This document shows, one piece after another, positions 1 to 8,960 of a DNA stretch of 64,000 nucleotides. The DNA is taken from assembly GCF_008974265.1 (NCBI RefSeq), contig NZ_BKZW01000002.1, positions 1,508,655-1,572,654 on the forward strand, read 5' to 3'. How positions within the stretch are numbered: the stretch's first letter is position 1; each line of letters begins with the position of its first letter. The stretch comes from Dictyobacter vulcani. Its GTDB lineage: Bacteria; Chloroflexota; Ktedonobacteria; Ktedonobacterales; Ktedonobacteraceae. The position numbers were made by a program, and so were the translations under genes. The notes under the pieces are model-generated. The model was not told where the DNA came from and searched no databases. It saw only the letters and a list, made by a program, of their open reading frames with translations.

Positions 1-2
1 TG

Positions 3-521
3 GGCGCAGAGATGATGGATGGTCTGGTATGTCAGCAGGCCAGTCCAGACGATTTGCAGCGGGACGAACAGATTGTGGCCTGTACCGCGCAAACGATGGG
101 GCGGCAGATGGCTACCTCGCCGGTTGAATTAAAAGGTTTGCTGGCGCGCAATCTGGAGCATCCACGCTGGGAAGAGGTTGCCGGGCGCTGTCTGTCCTGT
201 ACCAACTGTACCATGGTCTGTCCCACCTGCTTTTGTACTACGGTTGAAGATGTGATAGACCTGGCCGGTGAAGAGACAGAGCGGGTGCGCAAATGGGATT
301 CCTGTTTTAACCTGGACTTCTCTTATCTGTATGGTGGAAGTGTTCGGGCCTCGGCTAAGTCGCGCTACCGACAGTGGATGACACATAAGCTTTCAACCTG
401 GTATGACCAGTTTGGTTCCTCTGGCTGTGTTGGCTGTGGGCGTTGTATCACCTGGTGTCCTGTAGCCATCGACATCACCGAGGAAGTGCGCGCAATCTAT
501 GACAGCGAGCAAAAGGAGTAG
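3..521 (+). CDS. hydB: Hydrogenase/sulfur reductase beta subunit (iron-sulfur), 5' partial
   Basis: The reading frame is open to the left edge, so the N-terminal half lies outside the window. The visible C-terminal part carries two ferredoxin-type clusters: a Cys-rich stretch CLSCTNCTMVCPTCFC near residues 60-75 and CVGCGRCITWCP near residues 137-148. In group 3b [NiFe]-hydrogenases the beta subunit relays electrons between the gamma flavoprotein and the small subunit. The gene is followed after 5 bp by a cNMP-binding protein and then by the gamma, small and large subunit genes, which fixes its identity better than the sequence alone. The stop is TAG at 519-521. Cytoplasmic; co-transcription with the next genes is inferred from spacing. 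Confidence 0.85.
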   Translation, partial: GAEMMDGLVCQQASPDDLQRDEQIVACTAQTMGRQMATSPVELKGLLARNLEHPRWEEVAGRCLSCTNCTMVCPTCFCTTVEDVIDLAGEETERVRKWDSCFNLDFSYLYGGSVRASAKSRYRQWMTHKLSTWYDQFGSSGCVGCGRCITWCPVAIDITEEVRAIYDSEQKE

Positions 522-526
522 TAGCC

Positions 527-994
527 ATGCCAGATTATGATCGGCTGCTGGCAGCCCACCCATTTTTCAATGAATTTCAAGCTGATTACCTGCATCAAAT
601 AGCCTGCCTGGCTACAACGGTATGTTATGAGCGCAACGCCTATATATTTCATGAAGGGGATGCGGCCGAACAATTTTATCTGATTACTCGCGGTCATGTC
701 ATGCTTGAGACCTTTGGTGTCGAGAGAAGAGGATCCATTTCCATTGAGACGATTGAAGCCGGTGAGGTATTGGGATGGTCATGGTTATTTGCGCCCTACC
801 GCTGGCATTTTAGCGCACGCACCCTGGAAGAGGTCGAGGTGATTGTGCTGGATGGTGTCTCTCTGCGCTACATGTGTGAAGCTGATCCCATGTTTGGCTA
901 TGCGCTGCTAAAACACATGGCGGTTATCATTATGCAACGGCTGCAAAGAACACGTTTGCAATTAATCGATATGTATCGAGCGGATGGTGGATGA
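527..994 (+). CDS. Cyclic-nucleotide-binding-domain protein of the hydrogenase operon
   Basis: A 155-residue protein made almost entirely of a cNMP-binding beta-roll (about residues 15-125, with the FHEGDAAEQFYLITRG core). No DNA-binding helix-turn-helix follows it, so it is not a full Crp/Fnr regulator. It sits between the beta and gamma subunit genes, overlapping the gamma start by 4 bp (ATGA at 991-994), which implies translational coupling. Such single-domain proteins occur in other group 3b hydrogenase operons (family knowledge); a role as a regulatory or structural partner of the hydrogenase is inference. Whether it binds cAMP or anything at all cannot be told from sequence. Confidence 0.8.
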   Translation: MPDYDRLLAAHPFFNEFQADYLHQIACLATTVCYERNAYIFHEGDAAEQFYLITRGHVMLETFGVERRGSISIETIEAGEVLGWSWLFAPYRWHFSARTLEEVEVIVLDGVSLRYMCEADPMFGYALLKHMAVIIMQRLQRTRLQLIDMYRADGG

Positions 995-1833
995 TGCTGG
1001 TAGAAAGAAATGATCCTATGCTGCCACGCTGGTATCGCATCCAGCATAGACGTGAAGAACTCGCCAATACGTTTACCGTGACACTTGAACCGCAGGATCA
1101 CGAGGATATTCCCGTCTTTGACTGTGGACAGTTTAATATGCTCTATGTGTTTGGTGTCGGGGAAATACCGATCTCAATCAGTGGGGATCCTGCCCATCCT
1201 GCTCCACTTATCCATACCATACGCGCCGTTGGCAATGTCTCAAATGGTCTGCAGGGCTTGAAATCTGGCGCGCTGATAGGTGTGCGTGGACCCTTTGGTA
1301 CTCCCTGGCCGCTGGCATTAGCTGAAGGAAAGGATTTGCTACTGATTGCTGGCGGACTGGGTCTGGCACCTTTGCGCTCGGTGATGTATCACGTGATCGC
1401 ACATAGAAAAGCCTATGGGCGCGTCACTCTGCTGTATGGTGCGCGGACGCCCGAAGACATGCTCTATCGTCAAGAATGCGAACACTGGCGCGCGCACCTG
1501 GACCTCGATGTGGCGGTCACCGTTGATCGGGCTACGGAATCCTGGCGTGGTAGTGTGGGCGTCGTGACTCGACTGATTGCACACGCCCTGTTTGATCCTG
1601 CTAAGACACTGGCGTTTGTCTGTGGGCCCGAAGTCATGATGCGTTTTTGCGCCCAGGAACTTGAGAAATGTCGTGTTCCTGGCGAGCAGATTTTTATCTC
1701 GATGGAGAGGAACATGAAATGCGCCATTGGTTTCTGTGGGCACTGCCAGTATGGTCCCTTCTTTATTTGTAAAGATGGCCCGGTGTTGCCATATTATCAA
1801 GTAAAGGACTTACTGCGTAAACGGGAGATCTGA
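991..1833 (+). CDS. hydG: Hydrogenase/sulfur reductase gamma subunit (FAD/NAD(P)-binding)
   Basis: A 280-residue ferredoxin-NADP reductase-type flavoprotein. Residues about 10-105 form the FAD-binding barrel. Residues about 115-225 form the nucleotide-binding domain, with LLIAGGLGLAPLRSV as its dinucleotide loop. The C-terminus has a four-Cys pattern (C-x4-C-x2-C-x7-C, around residues 243-260) typical of the [2Fe-2S] site of gamma subunits. It would pass electrons between NAD(P)H and the iron-sulfur chain of the hydrogenase. The start ATG overlaps the preceding stop by 4 bp, and the next gene begins 1 bp after its stop at 1833. Full length for the family. Confidence 0.88.
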   Translation: MMLVERNDPMLPRWYRIQHRREELANTFTVTLEPQDHEDIPVFDCGQFNMLYVFGVGEIPISISGDPAHPAPLIHTIRAVGNVSNGLQGLKSGALIGVRGPFGTPWPLALAEGKDLLLIAGGLGLAPLRSVMYHVIAHRKAYGRVTLLYGARTPEDMLYRQECEHWRAHLDLDVAVTVDRATESWRGSVGVVTRLIAHALFDPAKTLAFVCGPEVMMRFCAQELEKCRVPGEQIFISMERNMKCAIGFCGHCQYGPFFICKDGPVLPYYQVKDLLRKREI

Positions 1834-1834
1834 C

Positions 1835-2614
1835 ATGGTGAGTGATGCGAAACCTAAACTTGCCGTCTGGAAATTTACGTCCTGTGACGGTTGTCAGTTG
1901 AGCTTACTGGACTGTGAAGAGGAATTACTGCCTCTGGCGAAAGAGGTAGAGATCGCCAATTTTCGAGAAGCATCCCGGGCCGTGATCAAGGGACCATATG
2001 CGCTGTCCCTGGTTGAAGGATCGGTCACCACCGCAGAAGAGGTTGAACGCATCCAGCACATCCGGAGCGTATCTAAACGCGTGGTTACCATCGGAGCATG
2101 TGCTACCGCGGGCGGTATTCAAGCCCTGCGTAATTTTAAGGACGTGCAGGAATTTAGCGCTCTCGTCTACGCGAGCCCGCAATATATTGAGACCCTGAGT
2201 ACCTCCACGCCGATTGCTCAGCACATCACTGTTGACTTTGAGTTACAGGGATGTCCGATCAACAAACGACAGTTGTTAGAGGTCATCACTGCGTATCTCC
2301 ATGACATCAAGCCCACGATACCCGCGTACAGCGTCTGTGTGGAATGCAAGCAGCGTGGCACTATCTGCGTGATGGTCGCGCACGGAACACCTTGCCTGGG
2401 TCCTGTCACCCATGCAGGGTGTGGCGCGCTGTGTCCGGCCTACAACCGAGGGTGCTATGGTTGTTATGGTCCCAAAGAAACGCCCAATCTGGTATCACTG
2501 AGTCGACAATGTCGTCACATGGGCATGTCCACCGATCAAATCAGGCGCGAACTGCAGACCTTTAATGCGTATGCTGAACCCTTCCGGCGTGAGAGTCTGT
2601 CATATGAAAAATAG
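1835..2614 (+). CDS. hydD: [NiFe]-hydrogenase small (delta) subunit, group 3b type
   Basis: A 259-residue small subunit. CDGCQ near residue 18 supplies two ligands of the proximal [4Fe-4S] cluster. Further conserved blocks are GACATAGG, the GCPINK motif and a Cys-rich C-terminal third (CVECKQRG, GCGALCPAYNRGCYGCYGP). There is no twin-arginine signal peptide, which agrees with a cytoplasmic group 3b enzyme rather than a membrane uptake hydrogenase. It begins 1 bp after the gamma stop and overlaps the large-subunit start by 11 bp (2604-2614). It carries electrons between the Ni-Fe site in the large subunit and the beta/gamma module. Confidence 0.9.
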   Translation: MVSDAKPKLAVWKFTSCDGCQLSLLDCEEELLPLAKEVEIANFREASRAVIKGPYALSLVEGSVTTAEEVERIQHIRSVSKRVVTIGACATAGGIQALRNFKDVQEFSALVYASPQYIETLSTSTPIAQHITVDFELQGCPINKRQLLEVITAYLHDIKPTIPAYSVCVECKQRGTICVMVAHGTPCLGPVTHAGCGALCPAYNRGCYGCYGPKETPNLVSLSRQCRHMGMSTDQIRRELQTFNAYAEPFRRESLSYEK

Positions 2615-3896
2615 AAATATTATCGTGGATTATCTGGCGCGTGTAGAGGGTGAAGGAAGCCTCTTTATTAAGATCAGGGATGGCGCGATCAGCGATGTGA
2701 AATTGAAAATCATGGAGCCTCCACGCTTCTTTGAAGCCTTATTACGTGGCCGGGCCTGCACCGAAGCACCAGATATTACCGCGCGCATCTGTGGGATCTG
2801 TCCGGTTGCGTATCAGATGAGCGCAGTACATGCGCTGGAGGACGCCTGTCAGCTCAAGGTTGAAGGACAATTACGTGCGCTACGACGGCTGCTGTATTGT
2901 GGAGAATGGATAGAAAGCCATACCCTGCATGTCTATATGTTGCACGCCCCGGATTTTCTTGGCTACTCATCGGCCTGGCAGATGGCCCAGGACTATCCCG
3001 ATATTGTGAAGCGTGGTTTGCAGATGAAAAAAGCTGGCAATGCGGTCATCGAATTTCTCGGTGGTCGGGCTGTGCATCCAGTCAATGTGCGCGTTGGTGG
3101 CTTCTATAAGCTAGCGACCCGGAGTGAGTTTGCTCCACTGGTAGAACAACTAGGCCGGGGCCGGGATGCGGCGCTAGAAACGGTACGCTGGGTCGCGCAA
3201 CTGCCATTTCCAGATTTCCAGCGGGACTATGAGTTCGTGGCGCTCAGTCATCCTGATGAATATGCCATGAATGAAGGTCGGCTGTGTTCAAATAAAGGAT
3301 TGAATATCGCCGTACAGGACTATGATGATTACTTTATCGAGGAGCAAGTGCCGTATTCAAATGCGCTCCAATCCCGTATCAAGGGGCGCGGAGCCTATTT
3401 TACTGGCCCGATGGCGCGCTATAATCTGAACTTTGCTCGCCTCTCGCCGCTAGCCCAGGAAGCGGCATGTGCCGCTGGACTCGAAGAAAGCTGTCAGAAT
3501 CCTTTTCAGAGCATTATCGTACGTAGCGTAGAGATCCTCTACGCCTTTGATGAGGCCTTGCGGATTATTGAGGAGTACGATATGCCAGTTCAGGCCTCAC
3601 TTCCCTTTCAGCCTCGTGCTGCGACCGGTTATGCCTGTACCGAGGCACCTCGGGGCACGCTTTATCATCGCTATAGCATTGATGATGAGGGCATCATTCT
3701 GAATGCCAGGATTGTTCCGCCAACCTCGCAAAACCAGAAGACCATTGAGCAGGATCTCAGGTACTATGTCGCCCAGGTGATCCATTTACCCGAGCAAGAA
3801 CTGACCTGGAAATGTGAACAGGCAATTCGCAACTATGATCCCTGTCTTTCATGTTCCACGCATTTTCTGAAGGTTCATATTGAGCATGAGTCGTAA
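2604..3896 (+). CDS. hydA: [NiFe]-hydrogenase large (alpha) subunit, group 3b type
   Basis: The catalytic subunit, 430 residues from the ATG at 2604; an in-frame start at 2565 lies deep in the small subunit gene and is less likely. The N-terminal nickel-binding motif is RICGICPVAYQ and the C-terminal one is DPCLSCSTH, giving the four Cys ligands of the Ni-Fe centre. After the final His there is a short tail (FLKVHIEHES), the peptide that a maturation protease is expected to remove. The matching protease gene follows at 3939. The product, with the three upstream subunits, would oxidise or produce H2 with NAD(P)(H) in the cytoplasm; the physiological direction is not visible from sequence. Confidence 0.92.
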   Translation: MKNRNIIVDYLARVEGEGSLFIKIRDGAISDVKLKIMEPPRFFEALLRGRACTEAPDITARICGICPVAYQMSAVHALEDACQLKVEGQLRALRRLLYCGEWIESHTLHVYMLHAPDFLGYSSAWQMAQDYPDIVKRGLQMKKAGNAVIEFLGGRAVHPVNVRVGGFYKLATRSEFAPLVEQLGRGRDAALETVRWVAQLPFPDFQRDYEFVALSHPDEYAMNEGRLCSNKGLNIAVQDYDDYFIEEQVPYSNALQSRIKGRGAYFTGPMARYNLNFARLSPLAQEAACAAGLEESCQNPFQSIIVRSVEILYAFDEALRIIEEYDMPVQASLPFQPRAATGYACTEAPRGTLYHRYSIDDEGIILNARIVPPTSQNQKTIEQDLRYYVAQVIHLPEQELTWKCEQAIRNYDPCLSCSTHFLKVHIEHES

Positions 3897-3938
3897 CAGC
3901 GCCAGACTGCAGCACGCTGGCACGGGAAGGTGGTGGGA

Positions 3939-4406
3939 ATGGCAACGCGGATGCTTCTGGTTGGCATTGGTAATCCCTATCGCAGTGATGACAGGGTTGG
4001 CCTGCTGGTCATTCAGATGCTCAAGAGCAAGCAGTTGCCAGGGATTACGTGTATTGAACACAACGGAGATGGGGCTGATCTGCTGGAAATCATGGCGCAA
4101 GCTGAGCGCGTGATCCTGATTGATGCCGTGAAATCCGGAGTAGTTCCAGGCACGATCCATCGGTTTGATATGCATACTACCTGGTGGCCATCAGCTATGA
4201 CGTTCATCTCATCGCATGCCTTCGGAGTAGGAGAAGCCATCCAACTGGCCCGAGCCATCAAACAACTGCCAGCATATCTGCTGATATATGGTATTGAATG
4301 CAGCAATTTTGGCACAGGAACGGTGCTCTCACCTGTAGTGGAGCAGGCTGTGCCAGGAGTAGTTGACCTGATCCTGGAGGATATTCAGGCCAGCACGTTA
4401 CGATAG
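3939..4406 (+). CDS. Hydrogenase maturation protease (HyaD/HycI family)
   Basis: A 155-residue protein beginning MATRMLLVGIGNPYRSDDRVG: the GxGNxxxxDDxxG motif (metal-binding Asp/Glu region) is diagnostic of peptidase family M52 endopeptidases. These clip the C-terminal tail of the large subunit after Ni insertion. The ATG at 3939 is preferred over the GTG at 3930 because GGGAAGG at 3924-3930 lies at proper ribosome-binding distance. It follows the large subunit by 42 bp and closes the operon. No hypA-F accessory genes are in the window, so general Ni-Fe maturation must be encoded elsewhere. Confidence 0.88.
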   Translation: MATRMLLVGIGNPYRSDDRVGLLVIQMLKSKQLPGITCIEHNGDGADLLEIMAQAERVILIDAVKSGVVPGTIHRFDMHTTWWPSAMTFISSHAFGVGEAIQLARAIKQLPAYLLIYGIECSNFGTGTVLSPVVEQAVPGVVDLILEDIQASTLR

Positions 4407-4559
4407 CTGTCCAGAGTATTGAGTTATGAGAGTGTGGTGTCACCAGCGAGGTGTCTGCTTCGTGAATGGGGTGCAGTGGCCCTCTCTATTCACGAGGCAA
4501 TAACAAGGGATCTGGTATGCGTTACTAATTTTGATGAGGGAATAAAGGAGAACTATCCT

Positions 4560-5727
4560 ATGCAGATACCATCCAGATTTGAAGTAAAGACGCTCATGGA
4601 AGAGTATCACGATCCATGCGTCTCATTGTTTCAACCCGTCGAGCACGTTGGTCCGGAGACCCGGCAGAATCCGCTGCGGCTGCGCAATCAACTCCGTGAA
4701 GTCGAGAAGCAACTGGATCAGAATCCCCATTTTGCAACCAGGAAAGTTGAGCTCCTGAAGCCGTTGCTGAACCTGCTCAATGATGAAGATTTCTGGCTAG
4801 AAAGCGGTCAGGGGCTGGCCATCTTCCGTAATCTGGAACAGCTACACTTCTATCTATCATCTACCTGAGAGCGTCAAAGAGCAGGTGGTGATCGCGCCCC
4901 ATTTCTACCTCAAGCCCCTGCTTCCCTTTTTGATCAATGATGGACGTTTCTATATTCTGGCATTTTCTCAGAAAGAAATCAGATTATTGCAAGGGACGCG
5001 TTATACAATTCAGGAAGTACTCTTGCCAGAGCAGGTGCCTGAAAGCCTGGCTGTGACCTTGCAATATGATAAGCTACAAAAAGAACTCCAATACCACAGT
5101 ACCGCCTCAGGTGCGCTGAAGGAAAAAGGCGGACGGCATGCCATGGTTTTTCATGGCAAAGGCGAGAGCGATGGAGCGACCGAACATCTGAACCGCTACT
5201 TTCATCAGATCAATCATGGCTTGCATGAATTCCTGCACGACGAAACGGTTCCCATGGTGCTGGCAGGCGTAGAGTATATGATGGATGAGTATCGTAAGGG
5301 CAATACGTATCCCCACCTGGTTGCGGGTGGACTGGCTGGCAATCCAGATGAGATGTCGATTCAGACTATACACCAGCGGGTGTGGCCAATTGTTGAGCCG
5401 ACGCTTTCACAGGCCCAACAGTCCGCACTCGCGCAATATCAGGAATATGCTGCGACAGAACAGGCTTCTAACAATATCAGTTTGATTGTGCCTGCGGCCC
5501 ATGCAGGGCGTGTTGCCACCTTGTTTGTGGTCCGTGATCAAGAACAATGGGGACACTTTGATCCTGCCACTGGATCAATAGAAGTGCATACCAGCGCAAT
5601 GGCTGGCGATGATGACCTGCTAGAGCGAGCCGCCACCCAGACGATCTTGCATGGTGGATCTGTCTATGTGCTCGATCAGAGCACAGATATTGGCAATCAA
5701 CTGGCCGCAGCAGTGTTTCGCTATTAA
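4560..5727 (+). pseudogene. baeRF-family (archaeo-eukaryotic release-factor-like) protein, frameshifted
   Basis: Two adjacent frames together encode one protein of about 390 residues resembling bacterial archaeo-eukaryotic release factor (baeRF) families. The first frame (from ATG 4560, RBS AAAGGAG at 4544-4550) ends at 4868. The second runs in a different phase from about 4858 to 5727 and carries the typical FHLKPLLP-like, YPHLV and ATLFV segments and a C-terminal AAVFRY. The break sits at a CTATCTAT tandem at 4853-4860; removing one CTAT unit restores an uninterrupted frame (FYHLPESVKEQVV). These proteins are thought to act on ribosomes or nascent chains; that is family inference. The gene is monocistronic between the hydrogenase operon and a convergent operon. 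Confidence 0.7.
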
Positions 5728-5758
5728 GGTTGTATGCACTCACATCATGGAATAGTGG

Positions 5759-6364
5759 CTAGCGGGTGACCGAGAGATGCATATCAGGGAAGAGCGCGCT
5801 ATCAAGGCTGATGAATGGCGCCTTGATATACAAATTATAGAAGGTCTGGTCACCCGCAAAAATTCTGACGCCAAAGCGAGCATTGGACGAGATAGACTGG
5901 TTCTGGATGCGATCAAGACTCGCGCTTAGAGACTGGATATCCGTGCGGGTCCCAAACAGCCTGGCTGGTCTATTTCCATTCCCGGTTCTTAAGAGAAAAG
6001 TGACAGGGCCGATAAAGGGAAGATCGATCCGCTTGGAGATACGTAAATTAAAAGCGGTCGCGTTGTCGGTGACGATGGCCACCGGCACATTATGGCCTGA
6101 ATTCGAGAAGCCCAGCAGCAACGTGCTATTGGTAATGTCAAACCTATCTGCTTGAATGGTAAATGGCAGCGGGAAATTTGCCGCAATGGCGAGATTTCCT
6201 GTCATCGCTTGCCAGACCAGGCCGGCGAGGAGTAGAAAGGCGATAAACAGTACCGGCCAGAAAATTTTACGCCTGCTATAGCCAACCGTGACGACATCAA
6301 CGGTCTCAACATTTTCGGGATATCCCTGTTTTCTCGGTGGAAAGCTGGAAAGTGTTTTCTGCAT
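5759..6364 (-). CDS. DUF6230-like membrane-anchored protein
   Basis: A 201-residue protein with one N-terminal membrane segment (about residues 35-57) followed by an extracytoplasmic beta-rich domain with short repeats such as ITNSTLLLGFSN and FNLRISKRIDLP. This layout resembles the DUF6230 proteins that accompany DUF6114 membrane proteins in Actinobacteria; the assignment is from recall of the family, not a search. The ATG at 6364 is chosen because AGGAAGAGAG lies just upstream; an in-frame start at 6448 falls inside the upstream gene. Third gene of a leftward operon with 6406-7002 and 7053-7850. Function unknown. Confidence 0.6.
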   Translation of the reverse strand: MQKTLSSFPPRKQGYPENVETVDVVTVGYSRRKIFWPVLFIAFLLLAGLVWQAMTGNLAIAANFPLPFTIQADRFDITNSTLLLGFSNSGHNVPVAIVTDNATAFNLRISKRIDLPFIGPVTFLLRTGNGNRPARLFGTRTDIQSLSASLDRIQNQSISSNARFGVRIFAGDQTFYNLYIKAPFISLDSALFPDMHLSVTR

Positions 6365-6405
6365 AATCTCTCTTCCTTTTATCATCTGATAAAGACCTTT
6401 TATCG

Positions 6406-7002
6406 TTAGCGTGAAGACGTTGCCTGGTATTTGCGTAGATGCCAGCAACGCTTTTGACGAGATGGCCGTGCTAATAGCAGTTGATACTCAGTCCTGGAAA
6501 GTGTGAGGTTACGCCAGGCTACACCCTGCGCGCCCCCGATAATGCCAAAAATCATCCCGATACCGAAGCCGCCCGCCGCCGCCATCAGTGAAGCAAGGGC
6601 ACAGATAATCGCCAGGATACCTGTTAGCAGGGCATAGGCTGGAAAGAATAATTGTAGGAGTCCCAGCACACACAGCATAGAGCCTACCAGCAGGCCGGCC
6701 CAGACCGTATTACCGGGTAGAAAGGCAAACTGCATCAATGCCAGCGGCCCCCAGAGTACCAGTATGCCTGCCAGTACAATCAAGCAGGAGCCTACCACTG
6801 GCCGTTGCTGGAGCCATAACCTGCGACAAGAGGGGAAATCAGCTACAGGTACAGAAGTAGCGGCCGGTGCTAGCAGTAGCTTCTCAGGCTGCTCGGCGAC
6901 CTCGACTGTGGTCGCATGTGACCTGATGTCTGCCGTTACTGCTGACCCCGAAGATTTTTTTTTGCGTGATCGATGTGTGGTGCGTCGTGTCGCTGTTGCC
7001 AT
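6406..7002 (-). CDS. DUF6114-like polytopic membrane protein
   Basis: A 198-residue protein with a Lys/Arg/Ser/Thr-rich cytoplasmic N-terminus of about 60 residues, followed by four predicted membrane segments (WLQQRPVVGSCLIVLAGILV onward) and a GFGIGMIFGIIGGAQGVAW motif near the end. The spacing of Gly-rich helices matches the DUF6114 family, which is usually encoded beside DUF6230 as here. The start ATG at 7002 has a strong AAGGAGG site 5-6 bp upstream; the in-frame start at 7017 has none. It lies between two predicted surface proteins in one operon, so a joint membrane complex is plausible but unproven. Confidence 0.65.
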   Translation of the reverse strand: MATATRRTTHRSRKKKSSGSAVTADIRSHATTVEVAEQPEKLLLAPAATSVPVADFPSCRRLWLQQRPVVGSCLIVLAGILVLWGPLALMQFAFLPGNTVWAGLLVGSMLCVLGLLQLFFPAYALLTGILAIICALASLMAAAGGFGIGMIFGIIGGAQGVAWRNLTLSRTEYQLLLARPSRQKRCWHLRKYQATSSR

Positions 7003-7052
7003 AAATACCTCCTTCACGGATGAACGTTGAAGTCTTTTCGGGACCCAAAATG

Positions 7053-7850
7053 TTATTGCACGGAAAGCAGCATGTCTGGAATGTCAATGCCCAGAGCATC
7101 CAGTGATGTTAGTTTGATCGTAACATTGGTCAGTGTGATCGTAAGCTTTGATAAATCGGGCAGACCAGGTGGATTGATGGTCGGTGGCACAGGACTGGCT
7201 ACAGGTAGTGGGTCTGGCGTAGACATAACGGTCCCTACCAGCGGATGTTGTGTCTCCTCTGGATCCGCTTCTGTATCTGTGACCGGTGTTGCCTGTATAT
7301 GGTAACTATTGGTGGCTGTCGAAAAGTCACTCTGCGAAGATCCTGGCGTCGCAGGAACGCTCCTACCGGCACGTATGGTTGGTGTGCCTGGTTGATCAGG
7401 TACATTGATTGGAGTGGTTGGAAGTTTACCAGAAATAATACTCTCCAACGGGATACCGATCACGTTCAGGCTGGTAAAATTCCCCTGGTCCGAGGTGATG
7501 GAAATAACGTGAGCACGAAGATTGGAGAAGCGGACCGGATTGTTTCCTGTGTTGGCGAATTGAAACGTCACCGTGCCGACAAATGGTAGCGACACCTGTT
7601 TGCTGAAGACCAGTTTGGTGGCGATCGCATCCAGGACGATCGCATCCGCCAGCGATCCTCCATTTTGCACCACACGCAGGTCCAGATGAAAATTAAATGC
7701 CTTGAAAGAACTGGCCGTTATCGTAAAAGGACCATTAGTATCGAGCGTTGTGGCGAAAGCCATGGGTGACCAGAGCAGCAAAGAGATGATGCACACAAAT
7801 AACGAGATACTGGCCACAATCAAATATTCTACAGATCTAACACGTCCCAT
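7053..7850 (-). CDS. Secreted or anchored beta-rich protein, DUF6230-like, first gene of operon
   Basis: A 265-residue protein with an N-terminal signal anchor (residues about 8-33, ending near FATTL). A domain of about 110 residues follows (TNGPFTITASSFKAFNFHLD, SLPFVGTVTFQFANTGNNP) that mirrors the domain of the third gene in the operon. A low-complexity Pro/Thr linker (residues about 135-215) and a C-terminal segment of short beta strands (LTITLTNVTIKLTSLDALG) complete it. RBS AGGAAG lies 4-5 bp before the ATG at 7850. Likely paralogous to the 5759-6364 product. No catalytic motif seen. Confidence 0.55.
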   Translation of the reverse strand: MGRVRSVEYLIVASISLFVCIISLLLWSPMAFATTLDTNGPFTITASSFKAFNFHLDLRVVQNGGSLADAIVLDAIATKLVFSKQVSLPFVGTVTFQFANTGNNPVRFSNLRAHVISITSDQGNFTSLNVIGIPLESIISGKLPTTPINVPDQPGTPTIRAGRSVPATPGSSQSDFSTATNSYHIQATPVTDTEADPEETQHPLVGTVMSTPDPLPVASPVPPTINPPGLPDLSKLTITLTNVTIKLTSLDALGIDIPDMLLSVQ

Positions 7851-8527
7851 ATCATCTTCCTAATCCAAAAATATATGCTTTGTATTATCCTATCGTACTA
7901 TTTTTGCATTTATTGCATAAAAAAGCATGAATGTAGAGGTCATGTTGGGTGAGCAGGCGTGTAGATGCTGTGAAGGGTCAGGCAGATGGACATGGAGAGA
8001 GGTGATAGTTGGGAGCAAACTGGTTACGCTCGTGGGGTGACGTTCGCAGCCATGAAATCTTCCGTTACCGAACAGGGGTATCCTGTAGCATATTCTGATA
8101 AACTATCTTATTCTATGGTCTTTTATGTTAAAATAGGATAAATATTTCTTCGAATACAAGATTAATACCTTGAGTTTCTTTATGCATAAGTAAAATTATG
8201 TGTAATAATATGAAGGAGTACTTTTAGTTAATGTCATATGCATTTTTTGTGGATCATCTCTTAAGTATGGAGTAAGTGCCAGGTTAATCTTACTACATCC
8301 AGGAAACGCAAGTGTCACAGATGTGAGGTGTAAAAGTGAGAATATGCATAGTGCATTACGTATAGGTAGTTCATCTTATTGTGTACAAAATTTTTGTTGT
8401 TGGCCAAGGGGGTTATTATGGGAAGGATTTATTTCCTTGATCTCTCAACATTACTTACCTATTTCCAATATCAAGAATCCCCTGTGTCCTGAAAACCACG
8501 TTTAAGACAAGGAATATAACTGGTTAT
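7851..8527. other. Intergenic region of 677 bp without a convincing gene
   Basis: AT-rich spacer between divergent units (operon at 7850 leftward, gene at 8528 rightward). It should hold promoters for both. I see candidate -10 boxes such as TAATAAT near 8202-8208 but no clear paired -35 element, no long hairpin and no tandem repeat. The only open frame, 8323-8505, has no homology I recognise and no ribosome-binding site. Confidence 0.5.
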
Positions 8528-8944
8528 GTGATGATTGAAAAAGGCGCAGTTATTCGTTCGCTCGTGATGGATATGAGGGGTAATACGATAAGTCATGATC
8601 AGGAATATGAAGCCCTGTGGCAATCAAATGAATGGGAAGTGGTCTTACCATCTGAGATACCGCCTCAACTACAACAAAGAACTACTGAACCACTTGCCCT
8701 GAATCCTCGGGCGATGCGGTCACATTCTTCTGAAGCTATCGTTATATTGTTAAGCAAGAAACGCGACATCTCTGACCGGGAATTAGCCGATTTATCGGTG
8801 AAGCAGCGCATGCAATTGCGTATGGTTTTAACAATGATTAACGGGCAACGAACGAGTGACGAGCTTAAAGCAACTATCCACCTTCCAGGCCAACTCATCG
8901 ACGAGATTCTTTTTTATCTTTTCTGTATTGATGCCATTGAATGA
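8528..8944 (+). CDS. Conserved hypothetical protein, 138 aa
   Basis: I do not recognise a family with certainty. The protein has a beta-rich N-terminal third and a helical C-terminal half (ISDRELADLSVKQRMQLRMV, then TMINGQRTSDELKATIHLPG) resembling a small winged-helix or PatA-like C-terminal module used in Chloroflexota and cyanobacterial regulators. It is directly followed (16 bp) by the frameshifted membrane sensor at 8961, so the two may form one signalling unit. Start codon ATG at 8528, with a second ATG at 8531. Confidence 0.55.
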   Translation: MMIEKGAVIRSLVMDMRGNTISHDQEYEALWQSNEWEVVLPSEIPPQLQQRTTEPLALNPRAMRSHSSEAIVILLSKKRDISDRELADLSVKQRMQLRMVLTMINGQRTSDELKATIHLPGQLIDEILFYLFCIDAIE

Positions 8945-8960
8945 GAAAAAGGAGCTAACT

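Noticed and set aside
8323..8505. Open frame of 60 codons in the 7851-8527 spacer
   Set aside because: No ribosome-binding site, no recognisable motif and unlike neighbouring codon use; treated as chance.
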